Source: JABWBD01 sp040768665 (GTDB taxonomy: Bacteria > Planctomycetota > Planctomycetia > Pirellulales > Thermoguttaceae). Taken from it: a stretch of DNA of 64,000 nucleotides. Position 1 is the first letter of the stretch. Each line of letters starts with the position of its first letter. The notes under the pieces are model-generated. The model saw only the letters and a list, made by a program, of their open reading frames with translations. It did no database searches and had not been told where the DNA came from. The position numbers and the translations under genes were made by a program. Below, piece after piece: positions 27,399 through 35,591 of this stretch. The stretch spans positions 62,001 through 126,000 of the forward strand of contig JAXGMN010000034.1 of the NCBI GenBank assembly GCA_040768665.1, written 5' to 3'.

Positions 27399-27931
27399 AT
27401 GGAAACCGGTATTCTGAAAACCAAATTCACGCGGATCGGAGCCCGCCTGAAGATGATGGATCGCCCGGCCCGTCGTTTTCGCACGAATGGCACCTTCTCG
27501 CTGGACGTGCGAACGGATCGGCAAGGAGAGTTCTTTGAGATCGTCCCCCAGGGCGATGCTGCCGTCGAGATCGAGGTCTTGGACGTTCAGCCTGCTGACC
27601 GCCACCTTCTATTGCTGGCCCGCGAAGGCAACGACAAGAGCAAGTTTCTCTGTGGCCATGACGAACGACACTGGTTCGTGGCTGGAATTCCCGAGGCCGC
27701 CCCGGTGGGCACCGTTCGACAGGCGAAGGAGGCTCTAAAACCTGCCGAAGTCCAGTCGCCACAAGCTCGGAAGCGGCTCGGAGGCAAGGCTCGTAGTCGC
27801 CGCAAGAATGCCGCTTACATCCGCCAAGGGGAGTGGTTCTTTCTGCCCGTCCCGGACATGGTTGTGCCCGAGGAACTGGTGCCACTGAGAACCAGGCCCG
27901 AGCCATGCGGAACGTGGCGTTTCTGGACTGA
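27399..27931 (+). pseudogene. Ro60-neighbour protein, apparently shortened by an internal deletion and frameshift
   Basis: From the ATG at 27399 the frame reads METGILKTKFTRIGARLKMM and continues as plausible protein through KFLCGHDERHWFVAGIPE and RQGEWFFLPVPDMVVPEEL (to about 27880). It then degenerates into low-quality sequence. A second frame beginning near 27884 gives TENQARAMRNVAFLD and stops at 27931, which looks like a genuine C-terminus of the same protein. The simplest reading is that a middle segment of perhaps 100 codons is missing and the junction is out of frame. The function is unknown. The gene lies 120 bases upstream of the tRNA-like Y RNA and reads the same way as ro60, so it was probably part of that operon. 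Confidence 0.55.
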
Positions 27932-28050
27932 GAACCATTTCCCGAAGCCAGGATCACGTCGTCCAGTGCGTAGGTTCGGTCCCGTGACGCTAGCCACTTG
28001 CCTGCGAAGTTGGTACGCTGAAAATCGGCTTCGGCCAGTGCATTTCGGGA

Positions 28051-28184
28051 CAAGGTGGGACGGTGCAGAACAGGGTTACTTCACGGTAAATTCGACGGTC
28101 GTGGGTTCGAGTCCCACCTGCAAACGCAGTAGCTCAGGGGTAGAGCATCGAAAGAATCCCTGCTCGACGATTTCTCCCATCTTG
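28051..28184 (+). ncRNA. yrlA: Y RNA-like (YrlA) with circularly permuted tRNA mimic
   Basis: The ends pair over 10 bp (28051-28060 with 28175-28184, one G-U). An inner helix pairs CAGGG 28071-28075 with CCCTG 28158-28162. Inside, every part of a tRNA is present in permuted order: TTCGA 28091-28095 (3' half of the anticodon stem), CGGTC (five-base variable part), T arm GTGGG-TTCGAGT-CCCAC (28101-28117), acceptor 3' CTGC (28118-28121), loop AAAC, acceptor 5' GCAG (28126-28129), TA, D arm GCTC-AGGGGTA-GAGC (28132-28146), A, and TCGAA (28148-28152). This is the architecture known for bacterial YrlA RNAs, which bind Ro60 through the outer stem and mimic tRNA. It ends 28 bases before ro60. Exact transcript ends are not known. 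Confidence 0.88.
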
Positions 28185-28212
28185 CCTCGTCTTAGGGCAG
28201 AAGGAAACCGCC

Positions 28213-30111
28213 ATGTCGAAGTTCGGTATGAAGAAGGGCACGGTTCACGATCGGGCCGACGCAGAGCAGGTCGCCCACAAGCACGTGCCAGGACGGGCTT
28301 ACGAGATCGGTAATCCGGTCACGAAACTGATCCACACCATCGGGGGCGGGTTCTTCAATGAACCGAAATACTATGACAGCAACCGGTCCATGTCTGCGTT
28401 CTACCTCGAACTGCTGACCACTGGTCGGATTTCGTCGAAGATCGTCGATGAGACGGGCCTTACCGAGCAGGCCCGTGAGGTTCTTGAGACGGCAACCGCA
28501 GTAGCAAACGGCGAAACGCCGGAAGACCTGCTTGTGGTCGCTGCTTGGGCACGGGATACGGAGAACGGCCTAAAACTGCGGAGCACGCCTCAGATCATGC
28601 TCGCTTTGGCTGCTGCACACCCAAAGACCAAGCCTTTTGTCCCCAAGTACACCACGGCAATCCTTAAACGTGCCGACGAGATCCGTCAGGTGTTCGGGGC
28701 ATTCCGCGATCTGTTCATGGCTACCCCGGAAGGCAAAAAGATTGCGGGGGCTGGCCATAAGGTACGTGCTCACCATGGTTCGCTTCCGCACTCGCTTCGC
28801 AAAGCACTGGCTCATGCCCTGGCCATCCAGAGCGAGTACGCGTTGCTCAAGTACAACGGAAAGGATCGGCCGACATTTGCCGATGTCCTGATGATGGTTA
28901 GCGGCTCTAAGGAGATCGGGGAATACTTGGAGAAAGTCACTGGCGAGACGCGACCGAACTGGCCCGTCAGCAAAGCTATGTTCGAGTACCTCGTGAACGG
29001 AAAGTACATTGACGACCTTCCACCGATCCTGGATGCCCGCAAGCGGTTCTTCGACGCGACGAGTGCCGCCGAGGTGACGCACGCCCTGGTCAAGGAGGCC
29101 GGGCTGACGTGGGAAAACGTCGTCTCCCATCTGGGCAGTTCCAAGGAAGTCTGGGAACTCTGCATTCCGATCATGGGAGAGATGGCGATCACCCGCAACC
29201 TGCGGAATTTGGAGGAGGCGGGAATCTCCGAATCTGCATGGGACCAGGTTTATCAGCGGATGCTGGCGGTGGAGGACACAGTTCAGTTGCCGTTTCGATT
29301 CTTTTCTGCGGAAAGGGAGGTCTCCTCCACGGCAGCAAAGAGCTTGCTGGGACGTTTGCTGGATCGTGCCGTAGAAAAGGTTGCGGACCTTCCCGGTGTG
29401 ACCATGGTGCTCTCGGACAACAGCGGAAGTGCCGTGGGTTGCTCGATCAGCGGCAAGTCGAAGTTGCGAGTCTCCGACTGTGGCAACATGCTGGAAGCAA
29501 TACTTGCCAAACGGCTGGGACGGCGGGCGATCATCGGCGTGTTCGGGGACAGCATGATCTGGATTCCGTTCTCCCGGGCGGATAGCTGTCTTGCCATCAA
29601 GAACCAGATTGACGCCATTGCTCAAAGGGAAGAACGGAGCGAGAACGGGGCGATGGCCATCCCGCAGTTCAAGAAAGGTGCCGGTGTTGGCGGTGCGACG
29701 GAAACCGGCTTGTGGTTCGCCCTCGACGACCTGACGAAGCGGAAGGTCCACGTTGATCGCATGATCTTCCTCTCCGACCTGTGCTGCTACACCCAGGGCG
29801 ATGACGGTACGGCCCAGAACTGCGGCGTGAACTTGGAGGAATACTTCGGCAAGAAGGCCACGATGCAGTCGATGGTGGATCGTTACCGACAGGCGGTGAA
29901 CAACGACTGCTTCGTCTACTCGGTCAGTCTGAGTGGTTACGGGCAGAGTCAACTACGGCCGAACGACGACAGAACCCATCTGCTGTCTGGCTGGTCGGAG
30001 AAGCTGCTCGACATGATCCGTGACATTGAAGCGGGAAAGAGCGACGAGACGGACCAGAAAACCGAGATTCCTGCCATTGAAGTCCTGCGAGCCAGATACA
30101 AGCGTGCCTGA
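28213..30111 (+). CDS. rsr: Ro60 ortholog (TROVE and von Willebrand A domain RNA-binding protein)
   Basis: A 632-aa ring-shaped RNA-binding protein. The N-terminal 370 residues form the TROVE alpha-helical repeat ring (NRSMSAFYLELLTTGRISSK, VFGAFRDLF, GHKVRAHHGSLPHSLRKALA). The C-terminal vWA domain carries a MIDAS motif DNSGS (about residue 402) with GGATETG and FLSDLCC completing it. Known bacterial homologues bind Y RNA on the outer rim and pass misfolded or structured RNA to PNPase, and act in rRNA maturation and stress survival. A purine-rich site (AAGGAAA) precedes the ATG. Y RNA-like genes lie directly upstream and downstream, which strongly supports the assignment. Confidence 0.95.
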   Translation: MSKFGMKKGTVHDRADAEQVAHKHVPGRAYEIGNPVTKLIHTIGGGFFNEPKYYDSNRSMSAFYLELLTTGRISSKIVDETGLTEQAREVLETATAVANGETPEDLLVVAAWARDTENGLKLRSTPQIMLALAAAHPKTKPFVPKYTTAILKRADEIRQVFGAFRDLFMATPEGKKIAGAGHKVRAHHGSLPHSLRKALAHALAIQSEYALLKYNGKDRPTFADVLMMVSGSKEIGEYLEKVTGETRPNWPVSKAMFEYLVNGKYIDDLPPILDARKRFFDATSAAEVTHALVKEAGLTWENVVSHLGSSKEVWELCIPIMGEMAITRNLRNLEEAGISESAWDQVYQRMLAVEDTVQLPFRFFSAEREVSSTAAKSLLGRLLDRAVEKVADLPGVTMVLSDNSGSAVGCSISGKSKLRVSDCGNMLEAILAKRLGRRAIIGVFGDSMIWIPFSRADSCLAIKNQIDAIAQREERSENGAMAIPQFKKGAGVGGATETGLWFALDDLTKRKVHVDRMIFLSDLCCYTQGDDGTAQNCGVNLEEYFGKKATMQSMVDRYRQAVNNDCFVYSVSLSGYGQSQLRPNDDRTHLLSGWSEKLLDMIRDIEAGKSDETDQKTEIPAIEVLRARYKRA

Positions 30112-30163
30112 TCGAAGACAGACTGGCTGGACGCCGGGTCTAACCAGGTGTATACTGATTTCT

Positions 30164-30242
30164 GCCGGGATGGTGCAGGTTTGGGTTACTTCACTCACCA
30201 ATGAAAGCCCCCAAGCCGACTATTTCTCCCGGCTTTCTTTTT
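30164..30242 (+). ncRNA. Second, minimal Y RNA-like gene downstream of ro60, ending in an intrinsic terminator
   Basis: The ends pair as GCCGGGA 30164-30170 with TCCCGGC 30227-30233, followed by TTTCTTTTT, an intrinsic terminator. An inner 8-bp helix pairs GGTTTGGG 30178-30185 with CCCAAGCC 30210-30217. Three blocks match the upstream YrlA: GGGAYGGTGCAG (30167-30178), GGGTTACTTCAC (30183-30194, identical, after the same 4-base spacing) and CGACTATTTCTCCC (30217-30230, 13 of 14). The tRNA-like insert is absent. TATACT at 30151-30156 is a possible -10 box. The shared blocks probably form the Ro60-binding part. The call is by comparison within this locus. Confidence 0.75.
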
Positions 30243-30780
30243 GCCATTGTCGGTTGTCGAGAAGTCCACGCTCTGGCTGCGAAACCATCACGCCCAGGAC
30301 TCGCTGAAAGCGGGCGGGCTTGCGTGGCATCAACCGTTCAGTTCGCAGAGGTGTCCACGGCTGTGCCGCATTACGAGAGCCACGACCCGATGCTCCCCCA
30401 AAAGCGGCGAGCTTCACAAGCCGGAGCAGGCGGTTCTCTTTCCAACGGGAATCGGTGACACCAGCTATTTGAATCTTGTTGCTGCCAAGCAGGAGCAACT
30501 GGCGACAATTCAAGAGAAGGGTTGGCAGCCCGATTTGTTGGACGCTTACTTCATCCTCAAGTACCGGGCGGAAGATGAGGTTCTGCTCGCATGGCCTATG
30601 GATAATGAAGCCAAGAAGAAGGCCGTTGAAACTGGAAAGATTAAGGGGGCACCGAAGAAGTTCAATGGCGGGAAGGTCATGAAGTTTACCGACACGACGC
30701 AGAACCTCGCCCAGTTTGTGGCGGCTGCGACGGACGAACTGTTCGCCAAAGAACCACTTCGGTTCGAGCGGGTGCGGTGA
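30241..30780 (+). CDS. Hypothetical protein with uncertain, possibly lost N-terminus
   Basis: Only the last 110 codons look like real protein: AVLFPTGIGDTSYLNLVAAK, GWQPDLLDAYFILKYRAEDE, VLLAWPMDNEAKKKAVETGK and a C-terminal TDTTQNLAQFVAAATDELFA. No ATG lies in frame near the start of this segment. The only start that opens the frame is the TTG at 30241, and the first 65 codons look non-coding. The gene may use an unusual start or may be a 5'-truncated remnant. No family was recognised. It lies immediately after the second Y RNA-like gene on the ro60 strand, so it may belong to the Ro60 module. Confidence 0.55.
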   Translation: MPLSVVEKSTLWLRNHHAQDSLKAGGLAWHQPFSSQRCPRLCRITRATTRCSPKSGELHKPEQAVLFPTGIGDTSYLNLVAAKQEQLATIQEKGWQPDLLDAYFILKYRAEDEVLLAWPMDNEAKKKAVETGKIKGAPKKFNGGKVMKFTDTTQNLAQFVAAATDELFAKEPLRFERVR

Positions 30781-31311
30781 AAACGACAGAAAGCGAGGTT
30801 CTTCCTCGTAGCGGAAACGCCAAGTTGGCTGGCTTTGACAGAGTTCCGAATTGATCGGTTGCGACGATCAGGTGAACAACCAGCTTGGCAACTAACGATT
30901 CATGTGTGGTCTCCTTTGACAGGGGTTCTGGAACTGTTCTGGCGGTATTATTGGCAAGACAGCATGAGCGACTGTTCCATGCTTTGCGTTTCTTCGCCAT
31001 CGCTTGGCTCTTTGATGCTCTTCTTGCGTTCGGATGTCACTTCTGACTTCTCGTCAGAACGTCAATCGGGATGGGTACTTCTCGACTTGCAGCGGTTTCC
31101 TGCCTCAACTCCCCCTTTACCTGGCTGACACCAACGGACCGATCCTTTTGGTGCCCACCGCCAATTCGTCGATCCACAATTTCTGGGCTTGCGGCAGAAG
31201 TCCAGGCCCGATGGGAGAAGGGAGAGAAACCAGTATTCGGTACACTCCCGCCGTGGCAAACGTGTTGGAGGGCGGCTAGACTAACGAAAGGCAACCAGTT
31301 GAGGAAAAGCC
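30781..31311. other. Intergenic region with no assigned gene
   Basis: About 530 bases between the hypothetical gene and the fucosidase. Short frames contain stretches that look faintly protein-like (for example around 31200-31270, plus strand), but none could be assigned, and stops interrupt them. The region may hold remnants of a deleted gene. Confidence 0.4.
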
Positions 31312-32805
31312 ATGCTCAAGACAGCGTTCTGTGCGGTGATCTTCGGAGCGGTTCTATTTCGCCAGCCCGCCACGGGATTGGCCGTCCCGCCCACCAACAA
31401 ACGGTATGAAGCCACATGGGAAGCGCTCGATACCCGATCCAATCCCGGTTGGTTCGAAGATGACAAGATCGGCATCTTCATCCATTGGAGCGTCTTCTCG
31501 GTGCCAGCCATCGCCTGGGTCTACCCGGACAAGCCCTACGGCTTTGGCGGTCACTCGTGCTGGTACGGCATGTACATCGACCGGCTCCGCCCGCTATCCC
31601 CTCCCGAGCAAGCCAAGCTTGAAACATTCCACCGCAAGACCTACGGCGATGTCCCGTTCAAAGTCCTGGCTCCGCTGTTCAAGGCGGAGGCATTTAATCC
31701 GCAACAATGGGCGGAACTCTTCAAGCGATCCGGGGCACGCTACGCTTTCCTTACCTCGAATTTCCACGACGGCTACTGTCTCTGGCCGAGCCCTTCCAGC
31801 CCCGGTTGGAACAGCATGGACGTGGGACCAAGGCGTGACCTGCTTGGGGATTTCTCCAAAGCGATGCGGGAAGTAGGGCTGCGAGCGGGGTTCTACTACT
31901 CACTTGGCGAGTTCAATCACCCGCTCTATATCAAGGCGAAGCAGAACGGTAATCTGAAGCCTTTCGTTCGGGAGCACATGCAGCCGCAGTTGCGTGAGGC
32001 GGTCAAGCGGTACAGCCCGTCCCTTATCTACTTCGACGGCGAGTGGGAGTTTCCGCTGGATAACTTCGAGATGCAGGACTTCCTGGCGTGGCTCTACAAT
32101 GAATCCCCATGCAAGGATGATGTGGTAGTGAACGACCGCTTCGGCAAAGGCTCTCGGGGCAAACATGGCGGCGTCTACTGTTCCGAGGCTGGTGTTCGAG
32201 AAAGCGGCACCGATCACAAGTGGTGCGAGGACAGACCGATCAGTCGGGGCAACTGGTCCTACAACCGGCTGGAGCGGCTGGAGGACTACCTGAGCGAACG
32301 TGACCTGATTCACCTGCTCGTGGAGACGGTGGCACAGGGCGGCAACCTGCACGTGGACATCTCGCCGTGTGCGGACGGAACGATTCCGATGCTCCAGCAG
32401 GAACGGCTGATACAGATGGGCGACTGGCTCAAGGTGAACGGGGAGGCGATTTATGGCACGAGGCCGTGGATCGTAGCTTCCGAAGGGCCGATGGTGGAGT
32501 CGGTGAATCCTCGTCTGGACAAGAACTGGAAATGGACCGAGACGAAGGAGCGGCCGATGGTCCACTACACCGGCAAGGAAGATGCGGTCTACGCCATTTG
32601 CTTGGCGTGGCCGGGCAGAACGTTGAAGTTGGAACGCCCGATCACGACCCCGCAGACCCAAGTCCAAATGCTGGGGTTTGCCCAACCGATGAATTGGAGG
32701 CCCGCCGAGAAGGGCCTGATCATCGACGTGCCTGAGATGTCCGTCAGCGAGATCCCGTGCCAGAATGCTTGGGTGTTCAAATTGACCGGACTGAAGTCAT
32801 GGTGA
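31312..32805 (+). CDS. Secreted alpha-L-fucosidase, GH29 family
   Basis: A 497-aa protein with an N-terminal signal (MLKTAFCAVIFGAVLFRQPA). GWFEDDKIGIFIHWSVFSVP (about residues 46-65) is the typical GH29 opening strand, and the catalytic nucleophile is probably the Asp in SLIYFDGEWEFP (about 240). LVETVAQGGNLHVDISP is another family-specific motif. The enzyme releases fucose from glycans with retention of configuration and should act in the periplasm or outside. A C-terminal sandwich domain completes the protein. It lies inside the accessory island rather than next to the other glycan genes. Confidence 0.92.
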   Translation: MLKTAFCAVIFGAVLFRQPATGLAVPPTNKRYEATWEALDTRSNPGWFEDDKIGIFIHWSVFSVPAIAWVYPDKPYGFGGHSCWYGMYIDRLRPLSPPEQAKLETFHRKTYGDVPFKVLAPLFKAEAFNPQQWAELFKRSGARYAFLTSNFHDGYCLWPSPSSPGWNSMDVGPRRDLLGDFSKAMREVGLRAGFYYSLGEFNHPLYIKAKQNGNLKPFVREHMQPQLREAVKRYSPSLIYFDGEWEFPLDNFEMQDFLAWLYNESPCKDDVVVNDRFGKGSRGKHGGVYCSEAGVRESGTDHKWCEDRPISRGNWSYNRLERLEDYLSERDLIHLLVETVAQGGNLHVDISPCADGTIPMLQQERLIQMGDWLKVNGEAIYGTRPWIVASEGPMVESVNPRLDKNWKWTETKERPMVHYTGKEDAVYAICLAWPGRTLKLERPITTPQTQVQMLGFAQPMNWRPAEKGLIIDVPEMSVSEIPCQNAWVFKLTGLKSW

Positions 32806-33115
32806 GACGCACGTTCGTTGTTATGACATGCCCGCTGCTCAGTCGGTCGTGGCGTCTTCCTGATTCAGACGAGGCCCCTCTCCGCACCGTGCGGAGAGGG
32901 GCAAAGACGCTAGCCGGTCACCTCGGTCACGATAACGTGGACTCTCTCGTCCATCTCGTTACCTCCAACAGAGTTGGGTGCAGTGTATGAGCTTTCTCCG
33001 AACCGCTGATGGCCTTAGAGACAGCGATCCCCCTCGTATCGGCGGCGGATTTGGGCGACGCTTTCTTCCAGTTGAATGACGGGCGGCGCAGCTTCCTCTG
33101 TCCAATGAGACAGGA
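32806..33115. other. Gap between convergent genes, containing a strong palindrome
   Basis: About 310 bases with no gene. The main feature is a 14-bp perfect inverted repeat (32874-32887 with 32889-32902, GCCCCTCTCCGCAC and its complement). It may act as a bidirectional terminator between the convergent fucosidase and CBS genes, although no T tract follows it. Confidence 0.5.
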
Positions 33116-33922
33116 TCACTCGCCCTGCCCAAGGGCCTGCTGGACCTCCTCGGTGCCACTTACCACCCGCTCCATATCCTTGCATAGTCCGACGATGGTC
33201 TCCCAGTCACAGGAGATGATGTCCTGGGAATGGGCCAGGTTGTTCCGCAGGCTTTCCAGCATCTTGATCGCATCTTCCGCTTGTCGTCGTGACTGCATTC
33301 TGGTCATGCGTCGGATGTCTGCATTGCGCGCAATGATCTGGCCCTTGTCCGAAATCTGCAAGCAGTCGATCAGTGCGAGGCTCTGATTCCTTCGTCGGCG
33401 TTCCTCCAGGAGGGCCTCAGCCTTCTGGAGTCGGCCCTCCGAAAGATACTGTTTCCAACTCTCGTCCGGGCACTTGAACTCAATCACCCGAGTCGCCCGC
33501 ATTTCCATGAGGGTGATCATTCCAAACACCCACATACGAACCGGAGGCTTTTGCAGGTCGCTCATGGTGACGATGCCGCCCACTGCCCCCAAGACTCTGA
33601 CAAATAGCCTGGGCGTGTTCACGAGCCCCAGAACCACATCGGTCAACGAAGCGGTCTCGAAGATGGTTTGTGTCGGCTCGATGGCTCGCTTCTTCTCACC
33701 GCAGGTTGCACCAGAAAGGTCTTCTCGCTTGATGTAGCCAACGACAACACCTTGCTTGCGGATGCCGACGACATCGAAAGCCTGTTCTTCCATCACCTCC
33801 ATGACCTCGGAGGTCGCTGTGCAGGTGTCGAAGGAAATCAGGGGTTCAGCGATATCTCGGGCGAGAAACCCCTCACTGAACACCCGCCGCAGGCTTTCAG
33901 AAGTCGAAGCATTCCAGTTCAT
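33116..33922 (-). CDS. CBS-domain protein with C-terminal HEPN-like helical region
   Basis: A 268-aa protein. The first 125 residues look like a pair of CBS domains (ARDIAEPLISFDTCTATSEV, AFDVVGIRKQGVVVGYIKRE, then GIVTMSDLQKP), which usually bind adenine nucleotides. The C-terminal half is helical and ends with SLRNNLAHSQDII; R226 and H231 form the R-x4-H pattern of HEPN domains, many of which are RNases in toxin, abortive-infection and CRISPR systems. A nucleotide-sensing domain joined to a possible RNase would fit a defence or stress role. The HEPN reading rests on this short motif and predicted helices, so it is tentative; the CBS call is stronger. Confidence 0.6.
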   Translation of the reverse strand: MNWNASTSESLRRVFSEGFLARDIAEPLISFDTCTATSEVMEVMEEQAFDVVGIRKQGVVVGYIKREDLSGATCGEKKRAIEPTQTIFETASLTDVVLGLVNTPRLFVRVLGAVGGIVTMSDLQKPPVRMWVFGMITLMEMRATRVIEFKCPDESWKQYLSEGRLQKAEALLEERRRRNQSLALIDCLQISDKGQIIARNADIRRMTRMQSRRQAEDAIKMLESLRNNLAHSQDIISCDWETIVGLCKDMERVVSGTEEVQQALGQGE

Positions 33923-34067
33923 AGCAATTGCTCACTTGACACCCAAGCTACCTACCACTTCACTCTGCCACGACCTTGATCCAAGCGACCTCCAGCTTGA
34001 ATGGCACGACTCCGTTTCATCGTTCGAGAAATCGCTCTCACGTTGGACTCCTCATGCGAGCGGCTTG

Positions 34068-34894
34068 TCAGGCTTCACTTCCAAGCCCCAATGCCTCCTC
34101 CATCGCCTCAAGTCCGAGCCGTTCGATCATCCGGCCCATCCTTTCCTTTGGCTTGGCGTTGGCCCGGTAATAGGCGAGGATCTTGTCCACGATTGCCAAA
34201 GCAGTCTCGGTATCGATCCGCTGGGCGAGGATGTCGCCGATGCGAGGAGTGGTGCCGCCATTTCCGCCGACGTAAACCCGCCAACCCTTTGGAGTGCCGA
34301 CCAGTCCGATGTCCTTGAAGCTGGTCTCGCCGCACTGGTTCGGACAACCGCTGACGCCGATCTTCATCTTGCCCGGCAGTTCCATGCCGTGGTACTTTTC
34401 ATCGAATATCATGCCGACACCAAGGCTATCCATCTGGCCTCGCTTGCAATAGGTCGTACCGGGACAAGCTTTGACACTGCGGACACAGATCCCAACGACG
34501 TTGCCTGGCGACATTCCCAGATCCGCCCAGATCCGATCCACATCGGCTTCCTGAACGCCCAAGAGTGCGATTCGGGCGGCACTGGTGATCTTCACCATCG
34601 GCACACGGTACTTGTCTGCGACAACACGGCACGCCTGAAGCGCCAAGCAACTCCGTGGCCGATACGGAAAAAAACTCCCGACAACCTTGGCCTCCACCGG
34701 CAACAGACTTTCATTCTGCCGGAACGCACTCCCTCCGTCAATTGGTAACCGTTCACGGGGTGGTCGGGGACTGGTCCATTTTTCGGCCATTGCGCGCATT
34801 TTGGCGACAAAGACGTTGGCCGAAAACATGGACCTGTCCCCCTCTCCTCCGCCCCGTGAACGGTTACCGTCAATTGTGACAGGTAAGTGCCCAT
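34068..34894 (-). pseudogene. Siroheme/4Fe-4S nitrite-sulfite reductase-like gene, interrupted by a MITE and a frameshift
   Basis: The last 185 codons (34068-34625) are well preserved: KYRVPMVKITSAARIALLGV, VKACPGTTYCKRGQ and KIGVSGCPNQCGETSFKDIG. The four cysteines match the siroheme/4Fe-4S ligand pattern of sulfite and nitrite reductases. The start is probably the ATG at 34892-34894, reading MGTYLSQLT. A 123-base MITE plus a 9-base target duplication then adds 44 codons without breaking the frame, so QLT appears twice (SQLT before, YQLTEG after). Near 34712 the reading frame must change by one base to connect with the preserved part, so the gene is probably not functional unless that is a sequence error. 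The original protein would be about 230 aa, a compact reductase-like family. Confidence 0.65.
34745..34867. mobile_element. 123-bp MITE, copy A, with 9-bp target duplication
   Basis: The element starts GTAACCGTTCACGGGG and ends with its complement. CGTCAATTG flanks it on both sides (34736-34744 and 34868-34876), a perfect 9-base target duplication. The centre is also self-complementary in part (CCATTTTTCGGCCA against TGGCCGAAAACATGG). It encodes no protein. Two further copies of about the same length lie at 40270-40391 and 48126-48248. Confidence 0.85.
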
Positions 34895-34961
34895 GTGCTA
34901 AACTGCAGTCGAAAAGGGCAACGACGTCAGGAGGCAGCGGGGAACAGCCATCCGTAGCGCA

Positions 34962-35591
34962 ACGCTCTCCTTTCGCAAGGCTTTCAGCACTCCGCTGACG
35001 TTCGTGGACGGCGGCGTAGAGCAGATGGTGGTGCCGGGCGCACAGTGGATCGTGTCCTATCGTCCGGCTACCGGCGAGGAGCTTTGGCGAGTGGATACGG
35101 GGGGAACGTTTTCCAATACCTCCCGCCCGGTGTACGCGCGCGGCGTGGTCTATGTTTGCACGGCTCACGGCGGCGCCCGGATGCTCGCGATCCGCGCGGG
35201 CGGCAAAGGCGATGTCACCGACACGCACGTCGCCTGGCAACTGCAGCAAGGCACACCGCTGCGCTCTTCGCCGCTGGTGGTCGGGGAGCGACTCTACATG
35301 GTGTCCGACCGGGGAGTCGCCAGTTGTGTCGACGCAGCCACGGGTGAAGTGAAATGGAGCGAACGTCTCGGAGGCGCCTATTCCGCGTCGCCCACGTACG
35401 CGAAAGGTCGGATCTACTTCTTCAGCGAGAACGGAGTTGCCACGGTGATCCGCCCTGGCGATCGGTTCGAGCCGCTCTCTAAAAACCGTCTCGACGGTCG
35501 TATCATGGCATCGCCGGCATTCGTCGAGGGTGCCATTCTCGTCCGCACCGACAGGCATCTTTATCGGCTTCACCGCGTCGCAAGAAGATGA
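34962..35591 (+). pseudogene. C-terminal fragment of a PQQ-type beta-propeller repeat protein
   Basis: The frame reads TLSFRKAFSTPLTFVDGGVE and continues through propeller blades such as SYRPATGEELWRVDTGG, DAATGEVKWSERLGGAYSAS and a terminal FEPLSKNRLDGRIMASPAFV, stopping at 35589-35591. Family members in planctomycetes are usually about 430 aa with a signal peptide; only about 210 residues remain and no upstream half is present. The first possible start is a GTG at 35004. It is therefore probably a 5'-truncated remnant. The break lies about 90 bases from the MITE insertion, so recombination around that element may explain it. Confidence 0.6.

Noticed and set aside
27940..28050. Minus-strand peptide NFAGKWLASRDRTYALDDVI as a gene fragment
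   Set aside because: It looks protein-like, but it is short, has no start and no family was recognised.
28091..28152. Ordinary tRNA gene
   Set aside because: The T arm precedes the D arm and no anticodon loop exists; the permuted order fits a Y RNA mimic.
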